A stretch of DNA of 64,000 bases, from assembly GCF_000024085.1 (NCBI RefSeq), contig NC_013166.1, forward strand, positions 2,108,001 to 2,172,000. Reading direction: 5' to 3'. The position numbers and the translations under genes were made by a program. The notes beneath the pieces were generated by a model. The model did no database searches. It saw only the letters and a list, made by a program, of their open reading frames with translations, and was not told the DNA's origin. Shown here one piece after another: positions 17,002-26,484 of this stretch (positions are counted from its first letter, which is position 1; each line of letters begins with the position of its first letter). The DNA is from Kangiella koreensis DSM 16069 (lineage in GTDB: Bacteria > Pseudomonadota > Gammaproteobacteria > Enterobacterales > Kangiellaceae).

Positions 17002-18978
17002 TCAATGATAAGCTTTAGCAGCTTTAATAAAACTCTGCTGACTTCTCACTGATGATTTTTCTTTCTGATAACGTATCGAAATATAGCGCTTAATCACAGG
17101 CACAGCTTTTGCATAATGCTCAGGATGCTCTTTCTTAATACGAATCAATAAATCTTTCGGGCCTTCGTTTAATTTAACCTCGACACCTTTTTTGGCCAGA
17201 GTCTGCTGGAAATACCGGTAGGCGCGCTCCACCTTGTCTCGACTTTTGGCTTGGCTCAAAATCCACAAGCCGAAACCAGCACCTGCCAGCAGAATAGTGG
17301 CTAAGAGAGCATAACCTAGATAACGCCACTGATTTTTCTTGACCCCTAAATCAGACAGCCAACTAAATTGCATATCCTTGTCGTAACCCATCAGGCTCTC
17401 GTTCCAGAAACTTTGCATGGCATCCCATCGCAGACTAATTTGTTGCCAGACATTTCTGGCAATTTCACTATCAGTAGTGGTCAAACTATCAAAATCAGCA
17501 AACCAATCATCACGCGAACTGGTTTGATTTAGCAGAGAGTCATCAACGCGAGATGGATGGATTGCTGCGGTCGGATCAACTCTGCGCCAGCCTTCTCCTT
17601 CCAACCAAACTTCAGTCCAGGCATGCGCATCTTTTTGTCGAATAATATAGTAGTCGCCATAAGGGTTATATTCCCCTCCTTGATAGCCAGTGACAACCCG
17701 GGAAGGGATTCCAGCAGCTCGCATAATAAACACAAATGCACTGGCATAATGCTCACAATATCCCTCTCGGCTATTAAGCCAGAAACCATCAACAACGTTC
17801 TGCTCAATTACCTCAGGCAACAAGGTGTAATGATAGTTCTGTTGCCGGATGTAGCTTAAGACATATCGAATGAACTCTTCTGGATCTCCAACTTTCTCAT
17901 ATTCACTAATAGCCCATTCTTTGGTTTGATCGTTGCCGTTGCCTGGTAATTGAGTATTAAGCTGTCTTTGCCATTGCGACATATCAACCTTACTATAATC
18001 TAATTGATAAGACTGAGCTTGATATAACAACCTCTGAGTGACCCTTTGTGCTCTTCGCCAGGTATAGTTATTAAACAAATAGACCCTTTCCTTTGGTGGT
18101 TCAATGAGGTCCTCCAAGCCAAAAATCCAGCGCCGATTATGTGGCTCTAACTGCACTCTATAAGAGTAGGTAGGTTCGCCTGTAGGATAGCTTTCACCAC
18201 GAATTGGCGACTCAACACCAATCTTCCATGCAATACCATCAAACTCGGATAAAACTAAACCGCGCCAATACATTTGATTAATGGGTGGAGCTTTCCCATC
18301 AAAATCCACACGGAATGAAATATCGTCAAAACCGTATAAAGTACTAATAGCTCCAGGACTCATCTCGTCATCAATACCCATGCCCGCTTCAAGGTTTGAA
18401 GGCATAGCCCACAGTGGTCCTGACAGCCTTGGGAAAAGAAAAAACAATATCAGCATGATGGGTAATGCTTGCAGTAGGGCAACACCGGAGACTTTCCCAA
18501 GATGGCGAATCCCTGCCACACCTTTAACACTATTTAAAGCAATCAGCCCCATCAAAATGGCCATCATAGAAATGAGCAAATAGGCACCCATTAAAATGGA
18601 CTCGTCATATAAAAATGCAGTAACTAAGATGAAAAATGAGATGAACAGAATGAGCGCGCCATCACGATAGTTTTTAGCTTCAAGTAACTTAAAGGTATAC
18701 ATCAAACAGATCAAACCCACACCAGCCTCGCGCCCGCTGATTGTTCGGAAGTAGAGAAAAACGCCACCAAGTGCACACAACGCAAGCATCAAAATTAGCC
18801 AGGACGGCAATTTAAGAGATTTTTTATAAATAACATAACGGGTCAACAGCAAGGCAATAGTCGAAGCAGAAATCCAAGCCGGCAAATGAAACCATAGTGG
18901 CATAAGAACCACGGCTTGCACCATAATTAATAATGGAACGATTCCATGGCGAGTCAGTGGTAATGATTGTGTATTCAT
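17002..18978 (-). CDS. TgpA-type membrane transglutaminase-like protein
   Basis: A 658-residue inner-membrane protein with several N-terminal membrane helices (DUF3488 region, about the first 180 residues). A periplasmic transglutaminase-like cysteine-protease fold follows, with catalytic Cys in REGYCEHYASAF, His in KDAHAWTEVW and Asp in RVDPT. A further membrane helix and a short cytoplasmic DUF4129-like tail end the protein. The Pseudomonas homologue TgpA is essential, but its substrate is not settled. The ATG at 18978 lies 18 bases after the DUF58 stop; a longer in-frame start is possible. Third gene of moxR-DUF58-tgpA. Confidence 0.88.
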   Translation of the reverse strand: MNTQSLPLTRHGIVPLLIMVQAVVLMPLWFHLPAWISASTIALLLTRYVIYKKSLKLPSWLILMLALCALGGVFLYFRTISGREAGVGLICLMYTFKLLEAKNYRDGALILFISFFILVTAFLYDESILMGAYLLISMMAILMGLIALNSVKGVAGIRHLGKVSGVALLQALPIMLILFFLFPRLSGPLWAMPSNLEAGMGIDDEMSPGAISTLYGFDDISFRVDFDGKAPPINQMYWRGLVLSEFDGIAWKIGVESPIRGESYPTGEPTYSYRVQLEPHNRRWIFGLEDLIEPPKERVYLFNNYTWRRAQRVTQRLLYQAQSYQLDYSKVDMSQWQRQLNTQLPGNGNDQTKEWAISEYEKVGDPEEFIRYVLSYIRQQNYHYTLLPEVIEQNVVDGFWLNSREGYCEHYASAFVFIMRAAGIPSRVVTGYQGGEYNPYGDYYIIRQKDAHAWTEVWLEGEGWRRVDPTAAIHPSRVDDSLLNQTSSRDDWFADFDSLTTTDSEIARNVWQQISLRWDAMQSFWNESLMGYDKDMQFSWLSDLGVKKNQWRYLGYALLATILLAGAGFGLWILSQAKSRDKVERAYRYFQQTLAKKGVEVKLNEGPKDLLIRIKKEHPEHYAKAVPVIKRYISIRYQKEKSSVRSQQSFIKAAKAYH

Positions 18979-18995
18979 AATTGGTAGCTCACTGA

Positions 18996-19946
18996 TTACT
19001 CCATCAACGCCAAAGCACTTAAACATTGATGCAGGTGCTCTGCACCCTGCCCTTTTCCAATGAGGATATGCGGTAACTCAAGTCCATACAATGTTCCTGC
19101 TTGCTCAGCTTTGATAACCGCATCAGTTAAATAGGAAATCGCCAGTTCTTTATCATATTGGTTAACGCTTTCCCAGGTCAGCAAATGTTGTTCACCAACT
19201 TGCTCTTCAAACTCTTTAGTCAATAAACCACGTTCTCGTGCAAAAGCTTTCCACATCACCTGTTTAATGGGATCACCTGACTGATAATCTCTTAAGCTAT
19301 GGAAGTCTTCCGAGCCTTTTTGTGCGAAAGCACCCTGTTCCTGCCCTTGAGACTGTGGTGCTAAGACTTGAGGACACTCTATTGGCTTTGGATAAATCAA
19401 TGCCACATGAGAAGGTTTAAACCAGGACCAGACCTGAAAAATCCCAAAGGGGAAAATACTGGTGCAAACCAATCGTTCTGGCTTTAGAAGCCCTCTCTTT
19501 GCCGCATGAATTGAAACCATGAAAACTTCTTTATGATGAGGCTGAATATCAAAATAACGAACCTTTTTTTTACTTTGACCGACACCTACTGATGAACGAT
19601 AAGTCTCCGATGAGTTGCTGAACTCGAATGGAAACAGACACTCCTGCCCCACATAAACAGATTGAGGTTTCAGTGCCCTAACTCTTAGTCCTCGAATATT
19701 ACGATAGGTGTAAAAAATCGACAGCATACCAATAGCTAATAGAATAAACCCAGCCATGAACCCCATATTATTTTGATAGTTTGTTGAAGCTACTAATATC
19801 AAGATTAAGATCACTAACATTAACCAGCCATAGCGGGTAGGTAAGATATATATATTCCTTTGCCGTAAGTGCACAACATTCTGTTCAGGACTACGACTAT
19901 CAACCCAGGAAAAGAATTTCTGACGAACGGCACTGACTAGTTTCAT
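18996..19946 (-). CDS. DUF58 membrane protein of the MoxR/TgpA operon
   Basis: A 316-residue protein with two membrane helices at about residues 39-80, then a region ending in the DUF58 motif HSLRDYQSGDPIKQVMWKAF (residues about 226-245), ARERGLLTKEFEE, with the conserved Tyr, Gly-Asp, Trp and Lys. DUF58 proteins are nearly always next to moxR and are thought to bind the MoxR ATPase. It is ten bases downstream of moxR and 17 upstream of the transglutaminase gene. Confidence 0.88.
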   Translation of the reverse strand: MKLVSAVRQKFFSWVDSRSPEQNVVHLRQRNIYILPTRYGWLMLVILILILVASTNYQNNMGFMAGFILLAIGMLSIFYTYRNIRGLRVRALKPQSVYVGQECLFPFEFSNSSETYRSSVGVGQSKKKVRYFDIQPHHKEVFMVSIHAAKRGLLKPERLVCTSIFPFGIFQVWSWFKPSHVALIYPKPIECPQVLAPQSQGQEQGAFAQKGSEDFHSLRDYQSGDPIKQVMWKAFARERGLLTKEFEEQVGEQHLLTWESVNQYDKELAISYLTDAVIKAEQAGTLYGLELPHILIGKGQGAEHLHQCLSALALME

Positions 19947-19956
19947 TTATTTTTCT

Positions 19957-20874
19957 TTATGCTGAAATTGGAGTGTCATGAACAATTTGCTCAACCAAAA
20001 CTTCTATTTTCTCACTAGAGGTCTTTACCGACTGCAGTCGGTGAGCCACGGTTGGCACAAAAACTTTCTGAATGTCTTCGGGTAATACATATTCTCGCTC
20101 ATCTAGAAATGCCCAGGCTTTTGCTGCACCGATTAACGCTAAACCTCCCCGAGGAGATAGGCCATGAGCAAAGTCAGGACTTTGACGTGTGGCATTGATT
20201 AAATCCATCACATAACTCAACAGGTGATCACTGATGGTTATAGTTTGAACGAAACTTTGAATTTCACTCAATTCAGAAAGCTCCAATAAAGTTTCGATTT
20301 TGTTCATTTGTACGCGTCCAGATTCACCGCGCAGTAACACTTTTTCAAAACCAGCTTCAGGGTATCCTAATTGAACTCTAAATAAGAAACGATCAAGTTG
20401 CGACTCTGGCAAAGAGTAAGTCCCAATTTGATAAGAAGGGTTTTGTGTAGCAATCACAAAAAAGGGTTGTGGTAGAGGATAGGTTTTGCCTTCTATGGTA
20501 ACCTGCTGCTCTTCCATTGCTTCAAGCAAAGCACTTTGCGCTTTGGGAGTTGCTCGATTAATTTCATCGGCCAGTACTAACTGCGAGAAGATTGGACCAG
20601 GATGAAATTCAAAGCTTCCTTTTTCGCGATCATAGATATTAGCCCCAACGATATCACCAGGCAGAATATCACTTGTGAATTGAACCCGTTGAAACTCTAA
20701 GCCGAACACTTTGGCAACGGCCTGTCCCAAAGTAGTCTTACCCATGCCTGGTAAGTCTTCTATCAACAGATGCCCTTTGGCCAATAAACAAGCAACTGCC
20801 AGCTTAACTTGATGAGGCTTACCCAAAACCACCTTATTTAACTGGTCAAGGACAGGGTTCAATTTTTTACGCAT
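19957..20874 (-). CDS. MoxR-family AAA+ ATPase (first copy)
   Basis: A 305-residue AAA+ ATPase with Walker A LPGMGKTT (residues 41-48), Walker B LVLADEINRATPKAQ, sensor-1 ATQNPSYQ and a C-terminal lid. MoxR proteins act as chaperone-like ATPases for the assembly or activation of partner complexes. The start at 20874 has AGGA seven bases upstream; an in-frame start 45 bases earlier lacks this. It is the first gene of the minus-strand set with DUF58 and TgpA-type genes, and 40 percent of the window later a second, clearly separate MoxR gene occurs. Confidence 0.9.
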   Translation of the reverse strand: MRKKLNPVLDQLNKVVLGKPHQVKLAVACLLAKGHLLIEDLPGMGKTTLGQAVAKVFGLEFQRVQFTSDILPGDIVGANIYDREKGSFEFHPGPIFSQLVLADEINRATPKAQSALLEAMEEQQVTIEGKTYPLPQPFFVIATQNPSYQIGTYSLPESQLDRFLFRVQLGYPEAGFEKVLLRGESGRVQMNKIETLLELSELSEIQSFVQTITISDHLLSYVMDLINATRQSPDFAHGLSPRGGLALIGAAKAWAFLDEREYVLPEDIQKVFVPTVAHRLQSVKTSSEKIEVLVEQIVHDTPISA

Positions 20875-21000
20875 AGATTTTCCTGATGTTAGTTCTGTGA
20901 ACCTATTAATATTTAACAAACAAGGGTTCAGTTATCGTTCAGATACTTTCGAGGATAATTGACCTCGCATTATTTAACAAGAATACATGAGGAGATAATA

Positions 21001-21531
21001 ATGTCATTAACAAAATTGTTCGTTGCCACTACGATCGCACTTTCATCAGGTCTAGCAATGGCGAACAACGTCAGCTATGACTACGTTCAAGGTGGTCTTA
21101 TTGATTATGACCAAGTTGACGGTGTTAATTTCAAGTTTTCAAAAAGCTTTACTGACAACTTCTACGGTAAAGTGGACTACAGCGACTTAGAAAATGGTGG
21201 CTTTGATATCAGCATCTTGCGTCTCAATGCAGGATTTAACATGGAACTTACCAACAGTACTGACTTTGTTGCCGAGTTAGGCTATGAAGACTTTGATGCA
21301 GACTTTGGTATTGATGATAACGGCTATAATATTATGGCTGGTGTTAGAAGTATGTTCACCAATGACTTGGAAGTCGGTGCCTACGTTTCGCATTCAGACG
21401 TATTAGAATCTACAGACATCACTTTTGAAGGTCGTTATCACTTTGACCGCAACATGTCTGTTGCTCTTGAGATTGGTAACGATGACGAGCTAGATGAGCA
21501 TATTGGTGTCAACTTCCGTTATAGCTTCTAA
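21001..21531 (+). CDS. Small outer-membrane beta-barrel protein
   Basis: A 176-residue protein with a signal peptide (cleavage after AMA, residue 20). Alternating strands typical of an eight-stranded barrel follow, and it ends in an aromatic residue (FRYSF), the usual BAM recognition signal. The ATG at 21001 follows GAGGAGAT. It is rich in Asp and Asn, suggesting cation-rich loops. No specific family is recognised; OmpA- or OmpX-sized barrels are comparable. The next gene encodes a similar protein. Confidence 0.7.
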   Translation: MSLTKLFVATTIALSSGLAMANNVSYDYVQGGLIDYDQVDGVNFKFSKSFTDNFYGKVDYSDLENGGFDISILRLNAGFNMELTNSTDFVAELGYEDFDADFGIDDNGYNIMAGVRSMFTNDLEVGAYVSHSDVLESTDITFEGRYHFDRNMSVALEIGNDDELDEHIGVNFRYSF

Positions 21532-21550
21532 GTTCTGCTCAATACTGTCT

Positions 21551-21585
21551 AAAAAGCCACTTGATTTAAGTGGCTTTTTATTTTC
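21551..21585 (+). terminator. Terminator after the first outer-membrane gene
   Basis: A perfect 12-bp stem AAAAAGCCACTT/AAGTGGCTTTTT with loop GATTT, followed by ATTTTCT. This is a canonical intrinsic terminator 20 bases beyond the stop, so the two barrel genes are transcribed separately. Confidence 0.85.
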
Positions 21586-21648
21586 TCTTCCGGATTTGGT
21601 TATAGTATGATGGCCGGTGAAATTTTATAGATATATGGAATGATAACG

Positions 21649-22269
21649 ATGAAAAAAGCTTTATTCTTCGCACTAATGGCTTCTTTAGGCTTGTCAGCAC
21701 AAGCAAACGAAAAACTGAGCTATGATTACTGGCAATTTGGGTATATACACAGCGCTGGTGAAAAGACCAGCGACAAAACTGGTTTGAAAATTGATCTTGT
21801 GGGTAGCTTTAACGACTCAACTTATCTGCGCTACCTTATTCAGGAGCAATCTGCCGATGTGTGGAATACGGTATCTGGTGAAATAACGGCCAAAGAATAT
21901 TCACTCGCCCTTGGTTGGCACTCCCCATTGGGACGCAGTACCGATTTTTTTACAGAAATAGGCTATTTAAAGCAAGACGGTGAAGGCATCCTTCCTGGTG
22001 ATATCTATGGCAATGACGAAGATGGTTATTTGGCTAATATAGGTATCCGCAGCCGTTTCTCCGCTAACTGGGAGTATAAACTAACAGCAGGATACCGTGA
22101 TGTAGACTTTTCCCCCTATCTGGATGAAATCAATCACGAAGATGATAACGATACAGTATACGGCTTTGAGACTCACTACTACTTCTCAAAGCTATGGTCA
22201 GTGGGCATTGCGGTTTCTGAAGAGGCGACAGGCCTAACTTCCGGGCTATTCCTACGCTTCACACCATAG
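21649..22269 (+). CDS. Second small outer-membrane beta-barrel protein
   Basis: A 206-residue protein with a signal peptide (cut after SAQA, about residue 19). The mature start EKLSYDYWQFGYIHS resembles the NNVSYDYVQGGLIDY start of the gene before it, and the spacing of strands is similar, so the two are probably paralogues from a tandem duplication. It ends FLRFTP, slightly off the usual final-Phe rule. The ATG at 21649 was preferred to the one nine bases earlier because a GGA lies nine bases upstream. Function unknown. Confidence 0.68.
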   Translation: MKKALFFALMASLGLSAQANEKLSYDYWQFGYIHSAGEKTSDKTGLKIDLVGSFNDSTYLRYLIQEQSADVWNTVSGEITAKEYSLALGWHSPLGRSTDFFTEIGYLKQDGEGILPGDIYGNDEDGYLANIGIRSRFSANWEYKLTAGYRDVDFSPYLDEINHEDDNDTVYGFETHYYFSKLWSVGIAVSEEATGLTSGLFLRFTP

Positions 22270-22487
22270 TGGTATTTGAGCCAAGTCTTTCAAACCAATG
22301 ATGGCGCTTGGCTCATTCTTTAAACCCTGATATTCCAACCAATGATTAGCCTGTAAAGATTTCTGACGTTTTTTGCAAACTGTTTCACACTAGCCCCCGA
22401 TGCAGTGAGAATCAGAACACAGATCATTTCTACAATATCTCTAGAATACAAACCATACTGATGTAATCAACATAGACGTAGGAAGTA

Positions 22488-22649
22488 ATGATGAAATATA
22501 TACTTGTTATTGTAGCTGCTTTAGCAGGTATCAAGTTTTTGGCAGACACTCCGTACTTTGCACAGCTTTTTGCTGAAAATAAAGAGTTGTTTGTTGCATT
22601 GGTCCTAACTTTAGCTGCTAAACCATTGTTAAAGAGAATCTTTGAGTAA
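22488..22649 (+). CDS. 53-residue membrane peptide
   Basis: ATGATG preceded by AGGAAG opens a 53-codon frame. The product starts MMKYILVIVAALAGIKFLAD, has a second hydrophobic stretch (ELFVALVLTLAAK) and ends in basic residues KPLLKRIFE. A clear terminator follows 23 bases after the stop, so the gene has its own transcript. Two short membrane segments joined by an acidic turn are predicted. No family recognised. The 218 bases between the second barrel gene and this one show no other gene. Confidence 0.6.
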   Translation: MMKYILVIVAALAGIKFLADTPYFAQLFAENKELFVALVLTLAAKPLLKRIFE

Positions 22650-22671
22650 TAACTCCTCCCTGTAGTTTTTC

Positions 22672-22700
22672 AAGGCGACCTCGGTCGCCTTTTATTTTTA
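22672..22700 (+). terminator. Terminator of the 53-residue peptide gene
   Basis: AAGGCGAC and GTCGCCTT form an 8-bp stem with a CTCG tetraloop, followed by TTATTTTTAT. Classic intrinsic terminator shape. Confidence 0.85.
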
Positions 22701-22720
22701 TAGTACCTAGTAACACGAAT

Positions 22721-22751
22721 AAAAAAGCCGAGCCCGCAGCTCGGCTTTTTT
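22721..22751 (-). terminator. Terminator of fadIJ
   Basis: A perfect 13-bp stem AAAAAAGCCGAGC/GCTCGGCTTTTTT around a 5-base loop, 17 bases beyond the fadJ stop. On the minus strand the T run follows the stem; the symmetrical base allows action on both strands. Confidence 0.88.
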
Positions 22752-22767
22752 ATTGCAACTCAGAGAG

Positions 22768-24915
22768 TTAATAAAAGCCATCCTGATTTTGTTTCATCTT
22801 AACCAAGACATCGGCTGGTTTGAAGCGCGCTCCATAAAGCTCTTGATAATGCTCCAATCTATCCACAACGGTAGCAATTCCACGCTTATCCATATAACGG
22901 AAAGGGCCACCCTGGAATGGTGGAAAACCGATACCAAAGATAGCACCCACATCCCCATCACGAGCACTGCGAATAACACCCTCATCCAAACAACGAGCAG
23001 CTTCATTTGCCATCAATAACATGCCTCGTTCAGCAATTTCGGCAGAACTGACTTCTTTGCCTGGCTCAACACCAAGCACTCGATAAACAGATTCATCCAC
23101 CTGCTTCTTTTTACCTTTAGCGGGGTATTGATAGAAACCGCGATTGTTTTTACGACCTTTGCGATCATCATCGAGCAGTTTGCTGAATGCCTTTGGTGGT
23201 TCCATGCGTTCGCCAAAAGCATCTTGAAGGATTGGCGCGACCTTGGTTGCCACATCAATCCCCACCTCATCCAGCAAAGTTATAGGCCCTACAGGGAAGC
23301 CCGCTTTAACCATCGCTTTGTCGAGCTTCTCAATAGCCACGCCTTCGCTCAACAGAATCCCAGCTTCGTTCACATAAGGCGCCAAAATACGATTAACATA
23401 AAAACCCGCCCCATCATTTACCACGATAGGTGTTTTGCCTTGCTGTTTGCCTAAAGCGACACAGGTTGCGATCACCCAGTCTGCCGTCTTGTCAGTTTTA
23501 ATAATTTCTAATAAAGGCATCTTTTCAACAGGTGAAAAATAATGCAGTCCTACGACATGCTCCGGACGTTTTGCACCCTCTGCAATTTTGCTAATTGGAA
23601 TTGAAGAAGTGTTGGTGGCAAAAATAGTCTTCTCAGAGCAATTCTCTTCTACGTCCTTTACCATTTGATGCTTCAAATCCAAATCTTCAAACACCGCCTC
23701 AATGACCATATCGCAATCTTTGAATCCTTTGTAGTCAGTGGAGCCGGTCAAAAAAGACATGGCATTGCGCGCGTCGCTGGGCGAAATAATACGTCGCTTC
23801 ATTTTTTTGCTGATAATTTTCCAGCTGTAATTGAGCGCACCATTAACACCTTTTGCGCTAACATCTTTAACGCGAACCTGCTTACCTGCTTTATCCACTG
23901 AAACGTAAGCAATGCCCGAGCCCATCAGGCCACCGCCCAACACGCCCACTTTGTCGACGGTTATCGCCTCAACATCACCATCAACGCCTTTGTCTTTCTT
24001 CAGCTCAGTTGTTGCAAAGAAAATACTGATTAGTGCTTTAGCCTCCGGCGTCACTACTAGCTGGCCAAAGTTTTTAGCTTCTATCGCCAGACCGGCATCG
24101 AACCCTTGGCTATAACCTTTTTCCACACACTCAATAATTTTATGAGGTGCAGGATAATTGCCCTTAGTTTTACTATCGACAGTTTTACGAGCCTGATTGA
24201 AAACCAGATTTCGCCCCAGTGGATTAGCTTCTAATAACAGCTCCTTGATACCAGCCAAAGACAGATAATAAGTCCAGGGCTTCTTCTTCGAGCGGTCTTT
24301 GCGTAATTCATGCAAACGTCTGTACGCCGCTTTCATCAAGTTCGCTGCTGGAACAACCTCATCCACTAAGCCCAGCTTTTTAGCCTGCTTCGGGAACAGC
24401 TGCTTTCCGGTCAGCATCATATCTAACGCTGATGGTATTCCCACTAAACGTGGCAAACGCTGTGTTCCGCCACTACCCGGTAGCAAGCCTAACTGCACTT
24501 CTGGCAATCCCAACTTTGATTTTGGGCTATCACTCACCACACGGCCATGACAGGCTAACGCCAACTCTAAACCGCCACCCAAACAAGCGCCGTCAATCGC
24601 CGCAACAATTGGCACTTTAAACTTTTCCAGTTGAGCAAATAGTCGCTGTCCTGTTTTAGCAATTTCTTCGGCTTGTTGTGCGGTATCAGCGCTTTTGAGA
24701 ACGCTGATATCAGCTCCAGCAATAAAGCTCCCTTCCTTGCCGCTGCGAATAATCACGCCTTTAACACTGATGTCATCGGATAGCTTTTCAAGGATCTCGC
24801 CAACCTGTTCACCAAACTCAGGCTTCAAAACATTCTGCGCTTCGCCTGGCAGGTCGATAGTTATGACAGCAATACCATCATCTTGCATTTCTAATTCAAA
24901 AATTGACTCAGACAT
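22768..24915 (-). CDS. fadJ: Fatty acid oxidation complex alpha subunit (FadJ type)
   Basis: A multifunctional beta-oxidation enzyme with enoyl-CoA hydratase and 3-hydroxyacyl-CoA dehydrogenase activities. The 715-residue product matches FadJ (714 in Escherichia coli). The N-terminal crotonase domain has GSFIAGADI for the oxyanion hole and GACLGGGLELALAC with the catalytic Glu. The NAD domain starts at about 315 with VGVLGGGLMGSGIA, and HYFSPVEKMPLLEI carries the dehydrogenase His. Its start overlaps the fadI stop (TAATG), indicating translational coupling. Confidence 0.95.
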   Translation of the reverse strand: MSESIFELEMQDDGIAVITIDLPGEAQNVLKPEFGEQVGEILEKLSDDISVKGVIIRSGKEGSFIAGADISVLKSADTAQQAEEIAKTGQRLFAQLEKFKVPIVAAIDGACLGGGLELALACHGRVVSDSPKSKLGLPEVQLGLLPGSGGTQRLPRLVGIPSALDMMLTGKQLFPKQAKKLGLVDEVVPAANLMKAAYRRLHELRKDRSKKKPWTYYLSLAGIKELLLEANPLGRNLVFNQARKTVDSKTKGNYPAPHKIIECVEKGYSQGFDAGLAIEAKNFGQLVVTPEAKALISIFFATTELKKDKGVDGDVEAITVDKVGVLGGGLMGSGIAYVSVDKAGKQVRVKDVSAKGVNGALNYSWKIISKKMKRRIISPSDARNAMSFLTGSTDYKGFKDCDMVIEAVFEDLDLKHQMVKDVEENCSEKTIFATNTSSIPISKIAEGAKRPEHVVGLHYFSPVEKMPLLEIIKTDKTADWVIATCVALGKQQGKTPIVVNDGAGFYVNRILAPYVNEAGILLSEGVAIEKLDKAMVKAGFPVGPITLLDEVGIDVATKVAPILQDAFGERMEPPKAFSKLLDDDRKGRKNNRGFYQYPAKGKKKQVDESVYRVLGVEPGKEVSSAEIAERGMLLMANEAARCLDEGVIRSARDGDVGAIFGIGFPPFQGGPFRYMDKRGIATVVDRLEHYQELYGARFKPADVLVKMKQNQDGFY

Positions 24916-26234
24916 TATTCAACCTCCAGGATCATTGCTGCACCAAGACCGCCAGCAGCACAGGCAGTTGTTAAACCAACCCCTCCGCCACGGCGCTTTA
25001 GTTCTCTCAATGTTTGCGTAATCATTCTTGTACCGGTTGCGGCAAACGGATGGCCATAAGCCAACGAGCCACCCAGCACATTGAATTTATCCATATCAAT
25101 GTCACCAATTTTGGTACGCTGACCGAGCTTTTCTTTGGCGAATTCAGTGGAACCAAAAGCCTGAATATTTGAAATGGTCTGCGCTGCAAAGGCTTCATGC
25201 ATATCAATCAAGTCTAAATCCTTTAGCTGCATTTTGGCTTTCTTCAATGCCATAGGCGTTGCATAGGACGGGCCCATCAGCATGTCATGAGTGGCTTCGA
25301 TTGCAGCAAAGGCATAACTCTTAATATATCCTAATGGCTCGTAGCCTAATGCTTTGGCTTGTGATTCTTTCATCATCAAGACAGCTGATGCGCCATCGCT
25401 TAGTGGCGTAGAATTGGCTGCCGTCAAAGTACCGTACTTGCGGTCAAAGGCTGGACGCAACTTGGCGTAACCTTCAAGCGTCGAATCAAATCGAACGATA
25501 TTATCACGGTGTAGCGGGTCTTTTGTGTAGGACTCTGCATAAGCGGTCATCACTTCATCATCCAGCTTGCCCTCTTCCCAGGCTTGCGCGGCCAAAGAGT
25601 GCGAACGATGGGCTAAAGCATCCTGTTCTTCACGAGTAATACCACGATCACGCGCCATTTGCTCGGCGTTCTCGCCCATCGTCATACCTGTTGAATATTC
25701 TTTGATTGCAGGCGGAACCGGTAACAAGTCTTTAAAACGCAGGCCTTTGATAATAGAAAGCTTTTGGCCGACTGTTTTCGCTTTCTGCAAGTCGACTAAG
25801 GCTAACTGTAGCTTACGACTGACTCCTATCGGCACCACAGATGAAGAATCAGCACCACCGGCAATACCAATGGTGATATCACCTAAGGCAATCGAATCAG
25901 CCATGCTGGCAACGGTTTGGAAGCTGGTGGCACAGGCTCGCGAGACAGAATAGGCATCGGTGTGAACATTCATCGGTGTGCCCAGCACAATTTCTCGTGC
26001 GATGTTCGGTGCTTCCGGCAGAATAACCACCTGGCCAAAAATAACACGTTCAATTAACTTAGGATCAAGCTCGCTGCGTACCATCAGCTCATTGACCACC
26101 ATTTTACCCAACTCAATAGCATTGATGCCTCTGAAATGAGTCGCCTGTTTGGCAAACGGTGTTCTCAAGCCTGAAACGATGGCAACACGATCTTGCTTAG
26201 ACCGTGCTTTTTTACCTGCTGATGTTTCACTCAT
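24915..26234 (-). CDS. fadI: Acetyl-CoA acyltransferase (3-ketoacyl-CoA thiolase), FadI type
   Basis: The thiolase that completes each beta-oxidation round. The 439-residue product has the nucleophilic Cys in SRACATSFQ, the base His in [14 protein letters not shown] and the second Cys in [12 protein letters not shown]. The start at 26234 has AGGAGA five bases upstream; an in-frame extension to 26336 would run into the promoter and operator and is rejected. It is first in the fadIJ operon, and the dyad overlapping its -35 box suggests repression lifted by acyl-CoA. Confidence 0.95.
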   Translation of the reverse strand: MSETSAGKKARSKQDRVAIVSGLRTPFAKQATHFRGINAIELGKMVVNELMVRSELDPKLIERVIFGQVVILPEAPNIAREIVLGTPMNVHTDAYSVSRACATSFQTVASMADSIALGDITIGIAGGADSSSVVPIGVSRKLQLALVDLQKAKTVGQKLSIIKGLRFKDLLPVPPAIKEYSTGMTMGENAEQMARDRGITREEQDALAHRSHSLAAQAWEEGKLDDEVMTAYAESYTKDPLHRDNIVRFDSTLEGYAKLRPAFDRKYGTLTAANSTPLSDGASAVLMMKESQAKALGYEPLGYIKSYAFAAIEATHDMLMGPSYATPMALKKAKMQLKDLDLIDMHEAFAAQTISNIQAFGSTEFAKEKLGQRTKIGDIDMDKFNVLGGSLAYGHPFAATGTRMITQTLRELKRRGGGVGLTTACAAGGLGAAMILEVE

Positions 26235-26277
26235 GCCTGTCTCCTGATCAAGAGTCTTTAAAATGATTATTCCTTCG

Positions 26278-26305
26278 ATTGTACCTGAACAGCCCAACTT
26301 TTCAA
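26278..26305 (-). promoter_or_regulatory. fadIJ promoter
   Basis: On the minus strand TTGAAA (complement of 26300-26305) and TACAAT (complement of 26278-26283) are 16 bases apart. Transcription would start near 26271, about 37 bases before the fadI ATG. The -35 box lies inside the dyad at 26301-26318. Confidence 0.65.
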
Positions 26306-26318
26306 ACGAACGTTTGAA
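26301..26318 (-). promoter_or_regulatory. PsrA-like operator overlapping the fadIJ promoter
   Basis: TTCAAACGAACGTTTGAA has perfect 8-base arms around a 2-base centre and contains CAAAC-N4-GTTTG, the pattern reported for PsrA, the TetR-family fatty-acid regulator of Pseudomonas and relatives. It overlaps the -35 box, which fits repression of beta-oxidation in the absence of long-chain acyl ligands. The regulator gene is not in this window. Confidence 0.65.
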
Positions 26319-26484
26319 TACCGTATCGCAAGCCACTCCAATTCACTTCATTAGTTTTCGGCGAAGAAACAATTAGTTGCATTTTTAAAGTGTTTTTTGA
26401 TACAACTCAGGGAGCTTTTTTTATACATTGAACTATTCATCAGTTCGGCTTACAAAGCATTACCACAACTGGATACCCCATAAC

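Noticed and set aside
17529..17859. Frames on both strands within the transglutaminase gene
   Set aside because: Both are shadows across the conserved catalytic Cys-His-Asp region.
26235..26336. 34-residue N-terminal extension of FadI
   Set aside because: It would be translated from the operator and promoter region; the ATG at 26234 has a good ribosome site and family length.
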